A stretch of 64,000 nt of DNA. Source: Microbacterium sp. USTB-Y (GTDB lineage Bacteria; Actinomycetota; Actinomycetes; Actinomycetales; Microbacteriaceae). The translations under genes were made by a program, and so were the position numbers. Shown in pieces: positions 56,765-64,000 of this stretch (position 1 is its first letter; the number at the start of each line of letters is the position of its first letter). Under the pieces are notes generated by a model. It was not told the origin of the DNA. It ran no database searches and saw nothing but the letters and a program-made list of their open reading frames with translations. The DNA lies in assembly GCF_023703415.1 (NCBI RefSeq), contig NZ_JAGMTU010000006.1:218529-282528 (forward strand). The letters run 5' to 3'.

Positions 56765-56786
56765 ACCCGACCGTTAAGGTGGAAGC

Positions 56787-57860
56787 ATGACGTATTCCGT
56801 CGCCGTCTCCGGCGCATCCGGCTATGCGGGCGGCGAGATCCTTCGCCTGCTCGCGAGCCATCCCGACGTCGAGATCCGCACCGTCACGGCGCACTCGAAC
56901 GCCGGCCAGAAGCTCTCCGAGCACCAGCCGCATCTGCGCTCCCTGGCTCACCTGACCCTGCAGGACACGACGCCCGAGATCCTCGCCGGCCACGACATCG
57001 TGTTCCTCGCACTGCCGCACGGGCAGTCGGGGCAGTACACCGATGCGCTCGGCGACGTCCCGCTCGTGATCGACGCGGGGGCCGACCACCGGCTGACGTC
57101 GCAGACCGCGTGGGACGCCTTCTACGGCGGAGCGTTCCACGAGCCGTGGAGCTACGGCGTGCCCGAGCTCCTGGTCGATGGAGGGAAGCAGCGCGAGCAC
57201 CTCCGCGGCGCGACCCGGGTCGCGGCCCCCGGCTGCAACGCCTCCACCGTGAGCCTGAGCCTCGCCCCCGGCGTCGCGGCCGGCGTGATCGACCCGTCCG
57301 ACATCGTGACGGTGCTCGCCGTCGGTCCCTCCGGCGCCGGCAAGAGCCTCAAGCCGCACCTGCTGGGCAGCGAGATCCTCGGATCCGCCAACCCCTACGC
57401 GGTGGGCGGCACGCACCGGCACATCCCCGAGATCCGTCAGGCGCTCGCCGCCGCGTCGGGCCCGTCGACCGTCTCCGGGATCGTGGATCCGGAGGGGATC
57501 CGGATCTCCTTCACCCCCGTCATCGTGCCGATGGCGCGCGGGATCCTCGCCACCTCGACCGCGCCGATCGCGCCCGGTGCCACCGACGCCCAGATCCGCG
57601 AGGCGTGGGAGAGCGCCTACGACGGAGAGACCTTCGTGCAGCTGCTGCCGGAGGGATCCGTCCCGCGCACCGCCGACGTGCTCGGCGCCAATACGGCGCT
57701 CCTCGGCCTCGCGATCGACCGCGCCGCGAACCGCGTCGTGGTGGTCACCGCCGTCGACAACCTCGTCAAGGGCACCGCAGGCGCCGCCATCCAGTCCATG
57801 AACATCGCGCTCGGTCTCACCGAGACCACGGCGCTCACCATCAACGGAGTCGCCCCATGA
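56787..57860 (+). CDS. argC: N-acetyl-gamma-glutamyl-phosphate reductase
   Basis: This 357-residue NADPH-dependent reductase catalyses arginine step 3. The nucleotide-binding start is [22 protein letters not shown]. The catalytic Cys is in [13 protein letters not shown] and the catalytic His region is [17 protein letters not shown] is the Shine-Dalgarno. It is the first structural gene of argCJBDFH, with 4-bp overlaps along the cluster, and is preceded by a candidate leader-peptide attenuator. Confidence 0.95.
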   Translation: MTYSVAVSGASGYAGGEILRLLASHPDVEIRTVTAHSNAGQKLSEHQPHLRSLAHLTLQDTTPEILAGHDIVFLALPHGQSGQYTDALGDVPLVIDAGADHRLTSQTAWDAFYGGAFHEPWSYGVPELLVDGGKQREHLRGATRVAAPGCNASTVSLSLAPGVAAGVIDPSDIVTVLAVGPSGAGKSLKPHLLGSEILGSANPYAVGGTHRHIPEIRQALAAASGPSTVSGIVDPEGIRISFTPVIVPMARGILATSTAPIAPGATDAQIREAWESAYDGETFVQLLPEGSVPRTADVLGANTALLGLAIDRAANRVVVVTAVDNLVKGTAGAAIQSMNIALGLTETTALTINGVAP

Positions 57861-59014
57861 GCGTGACCGCACCCCAGGGATTCGAGGCGGCCGGCGTCGT
57901 CGCGGGCCTCAAGTCCACCGGCAAGCCCGATGTGGCCCTGGTGGTGAACCGCGGGCCCCGGAAGGTGGGCGTGGCGGTGTTCACCAGCAACCGGGCCAAG
58001 GCCAACCCGATCATCTGGTCGCAGGAGGTCGTGAAGGACGGCATCGTCGAGGCCGTCGTGCTGAACTCCGGCGGCGCCAACTGCTTCACGGGACCGTTCG
58101 GGTTCCAGACCAGCCACCTCACCGCCGAGCGCGCCGGAGAGCTGCTGGGCGTCAGCGCGGGGGACGTGGTGGTCTGCTCCACCGGCCTCATCGGCACCGG
58201 GGACGAGGTCTTCCGGGGCAAGGTGCTCGCCGGGGTCGAGGCCGGGGTCGCGCAGCTGAGCGCCGACGGCGGACAGGCCGCCGCCGAGGCGATCATGACC
58301 ACCGACACCGTCGCGAAGACGGTCGCCGTGACCCGCGACGGCTGGACCATCGGCGGCATGGCGAAGGGCGCGGGCATGCTCGCGCCGGGGCTGGCGACGA
58401 TGCTCGTGGTGCTCACGACCGACGCCGTGCTCGACGCGGCCGAGGCCCACGCGCTGCTGCGCCGTGCGACCGGCACCACCTTCGACCGGCTCGACTCGGA
58501 CGGCTGCATGTCGACCAACGACCAGGTGACGCTGCTCGCCAACGGCGCGAGCGGGATCCGGCCCGATCTGGACGACTTCGCGGCCGCGCTCACCGAGGTC
58601 TCCGACGAACTGGCCCGCAAGCTGCAGGACGACGCCGAAGGCGCCAGCCACGCGATCTCGATCGAGGTCCTGCACGCCGCGAGCGAGCAGGATGCGGTCG
58701 AGGTGGGCCGCGCGGTCGCGCGCAACAACCTGTTCAAGGCCGCGATCTTCGGCAACGACCCGAACTGGGGGCGTGTGCTGGCCGCGATCGGCACGACCCG
58801 CGCCGCGTTCGATCCCTACGACGTCGACGTCTGGATGAACGGCGTGCGGGTGTGCACCGCCGGCGGTCCCGACCGGCCGCGCGAGGAGGTCGACCTGACG
58901 CCGCGCGCGACGCACGTCGTGATCGACCTCAAGGTCGGCGAGGCCGCGGCGACGATCCGCACCAACGACCTCACCCACGACTACGTGCACGAGAACAGCG
59001 CGTACTCCTCATGA
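57857..59014 (+). CDS. argJ: Bifunctional ornithine acetyltransferase/N-acetylglutamate synthase
   Basis: This 385-residue self-cleaving N-terminal nucleophile-type enzyme recycles the acetyl group from N-acetylornithine to glutamate. The cleavage region is [24 protein letters not shown], with the Thr of ATML as the new N-terminal nucleophile. [23 protein letters not shown] and the C-terminal ENSAYSS are diagnostic. With argJ present, the acetyl cycle does not need argE. It overlaps argC and argB by 4 bp each. Confidence 0.95.
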   Translation: MSVTAPQGFEAAGVVAGLKSTGKPDVALVVNRGPRKVGVAVFTSNRAKANPIIWSQEVVKDGIVEAVVLNSGGANCFTGPFGFQTSHLTAERAGELLGVSAGDVVVCSTGLIGTGDEVFRGKVLAGVEAGVAQLSADGGQAAAEAIMTTDTVAKTVAVTRDGWTIGGMAKGAGMLAPGLATMLVVLTTDAVLDAAEAHALLRRATGTTFDRLDSDGCMSTNDQVTLLANGASGIRPDLDDFAAALTEVSDELARKLQDDAEGASHAISIEVLHAASEQDAVEVGRAVARNNLFKAAIFGNDPNWGRVLAAIGTTRAAFDPYDVDVWMNGVRVCTAGGPDRPREEVDLTPRATHVVIDLKVGEAAATIRTNDLTHDYVHENSAYSS

Positions 59015-59906
59015 GCGATCTTCAGGACACCGCGCCCGAGGAGGCCGCGATCAAGGCGCAGACGCTGATCGAGTCGCTGCCCTGGCTGAAGAGGTACCGC
59101 GATCAGATCGTCGTGGTCAAGTACGGCGGCAACGCGATGATCAGCGACGACCTGCAGGAGGCGTTCGCGCAGGACATCGCCTATCTCCGCTACGTCGGCG
59201 TGCAGCCGGTCGTCGTGCACGGCGGGGGGCCGCAGATCTCCGACATGCTCGAGCGGCTCGAGATCCCCAGCGAGTTCAAGGGCGGCTACCGGGTCACGAA
59301 CACCGAGGCGATCAGCGTCGTCCGGATGGTGCTCACCGGCCAGGTCAACCCGCAGCTCGTCTCGAAGATCAACTCGCACGGACCGATCGCGACGGGGCTG
59401 AGCGGCGAGGACGCCGGGCTCTTCGGCGGACGTCGCCGCGGTGTGATCATCGACGGCGAAGAGGTCGACCTCGGTCGCGTCGGCGACGTCGTCCAGGTGG
59501 ATCCGACGCCGGTCCACGATCATCTCGCAGCCGGACGAGTCCCCGTCGTCTCCAGCATCGCCCCGGATCTGGATCATCCGGGCCAGTCGCTGAACGTGAA
59601 CGCGGACGCGGCGGCGGCGGCGCTGGCGACGGCGCTCGGCGCGGTCAAGCTCGTGATCCTCACCGACGTCGCCGGACTCTACGCGGACTGGCCTAACCGC
59701 GACTCGCTCGTCTCCCACCTGACCACGTCGGAGCTCAAGACCATGCTCCCGTCGCTCGAGTCGGGGATGATCCCGAAGATGACCGCATGCCTGGAGGCCG
59801 TGGAGTCGGGCGTGCATGCGGCGGCCATCATCGACGGGCGGGTGCCGCACTCGGTGCTCGTCGAACTGTTCACCAGCAAGGGAATCGGAACGGAGGTGGT
59901 GGCGGG

Positions 59907-59910
<4 letters not shown>
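59011..59910 (+). CDS. argB: Acetylglutamate kinase
   Basis: This 299-residue amino-acid-kinase-fold enzyme catalyses arginine step 2: [10 protein letters not shown] (phosphate loop), [44 protein letters not shown] and GGMIPK-type [14 protein letters not shown]. It is usually the arginine feedback point; the N-terminal helix ([23 protein letters not shown]) typical of arginine-inhibited forms is present. It overlaps argJ and argD by 4 bp. Confidence 0.95.
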
Positions 59911-63510
<3,600 letters not shown>

Positions 63511-63546
63511 CCTGAAAGAACCTCCGCGGATGCTGTTCCGTCCGCC

Positions 63547-63584
63547 GAAACCCTCCTCTGGGCATCCGCACGGGGGAGGGTTTC
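63547..63584 (+). terminator. Terminator of the arg operon
   Basis: GAAACCCTCC and GGAGGGTTTC form a perfect 10-bp stem with an 18-nt loop, followed by CTCGTT. Confidence 0.85.
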
Positions 63585-64000
63585 CTCGTTCATCAGGTGT
63601 TTCGCCTGCAGAAGCCGCCGAATCGAGGGGTGCGACACGCCCGGGGTGCGGCCGCGATTTGCCGGAACCCCCGGATCCGCGTAACTTATTACTTGTTCGC
63701 CCCAAGCGGTAGAGCGAAGGGCCGGAAGGCCTGACTCCCCAAGCGGCGAACAAAACCCATCTCAACGAAGAACTTCCCCTGTGGAAGATCATCGAGTATG
63801 ATGGGTAACTCCCGGCCCAGGTTCGTCGCAAGACGCAGCGAGCGGGAGTGAGATCTAGCCCTACTTGTGATGCCGCGAGGCTGAACTGTAGGAGCATCCG
63901 ATCCTTGAGAACTCAACAGCGTGCACTTGTCAAATGCCAATTTATTCCTCGTCCAGTCTTCGGGCTGGTTGAGAAATTCCTTTGGATCAAAGACCAACTC
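63585..64000 (+). promoter_or_regulatory. Probable rRNA-operon promoter and leader (16S beyond right edge)
   Basis: No protein gene is supported here. TATGAT at 63797-63802 is a good -10. TTGAGAACTCAACAGCGTGC (63904-63923) followed by GTCAAATGCCAATTTATT closely resembles the leader found just before 16S genes in Microbacteriaceae and other actinobacteria. TTCCTTTGGATCAAAGA continues that pattern at the edge. Base composition is visibly less GC-rich than the preceding genes, as in rrn regions. The 16S sequence itself is not in the window. Confidence 0.6.

Noticed and set aside
63689..63997. 102-codon minus-strand frame at the right end
   Set aside because: Its 5' half overlaps the conserved rrn leader sequence, there is no Shine-Dalgarno and no recognisable domain; a decayed gene fragment cannot be excluded for its last 45 codons.

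Overview
The window is a high-GC actinobacterial chromosome segment, most likely from Microbacterium or a close relative in the Microbacteriaceae. This is inferred from the strong G/C third-position bias, the ku/ligD pair, the PriA-type hisA, the infC-rpmI-rplT and ftsE-ftsX-smpB blocks, and many start codons lying 6 to 9 nt after a TANNNT -10 box, the actinobacterial leaderless pattern. Nearly all of it is ordinary, tightly packed chromosome. The clear exception is an inserted metal-resistance element at about 9.2-16.6 kb.

Left part (1-8.7 kb): the 3' end of rph with rdgB, a CDF metal exporter, a divergent NHEJ pair (ligD/ku), a DedA membrane protein, tRNA-Leu(UAG), and an aldo/keto reductase-MFS pair divergent from a MarR regulator with a palindromic operator between them. 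At 8.75 kb a tad (tight adherence) pilus locus begins, but its ATPase gene cpaF/tadA is split. Codons 1-151 lie left of the island and the last 235 codons lie at 16594-17301. The intervening ~7.4 kb carries a cadmium/lead-type cassette (CmtR-like sensor, P1B-4 ATPase, CadD, LspA, a thioredoxin-fold protein). On the opposite strand is a three-gene recombinase module: an active-looking tyrosine recombinase, a small Cro/C1 HTH protein, and a 649-residue protein with six zinc-ribbon units plus a degenerate recombinase domain. The rest of the tad locus (tadB, tadC, a pilin-like peptide, two TadE-like and one TadG-like protein) follows intact.

Middle (20.7-42.9 kb): a PAP2-diacylglycerol kinase fusion, MFS transporter, prfB, a secreted NlpC/P60 protein, a DUF2510 membrane protein, ftsE-ftsX-smpB, an S9 peptidase, metF-metE, lexA divergent from a LysM membrane protein (the layout of SOS cell-division inhibitors), hisC-hisB-hisH-hisA with an SseB-like gene, and infC-rpmI-rplT. 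infC has an AUC start codon and a leader of about 250 nt.

Right part (42.9-64 kb): an OmpR-type response regulator, histidine kinase and TAXI-family binding lipoprotein form one operon directly upstream of a gluABCD glutamate ABC transporter. The gluA promoter has an 11-bp-period direct repeat next to a poor -35. This looks like a three-part glutamate-sensing circuit. pheST follows, then a TPP riboswitch controlling thiM and a ThiE-ThiD-TenA trifunctional fusion. Then comes argCJBDFH, preceded by an apparently leaderless 26-codon reading frame with six arginine codons near its end and hairpins downstream, a candidate arginine attenuator. argR and argG are absent from the cluster. The last few hundred bases look like the promoter and leader of an rRNA operon whose 16S gene lies just outside.

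The best candidates for something new are the recombinase trio with its zinc-ribbon partner inserted in cpaF, the arginine leader peptide, and the response regulator-kinase-TAXI-gluABCD circuit. GC contents, alignments and foldings were not computed; positions and motifs were read by eye.
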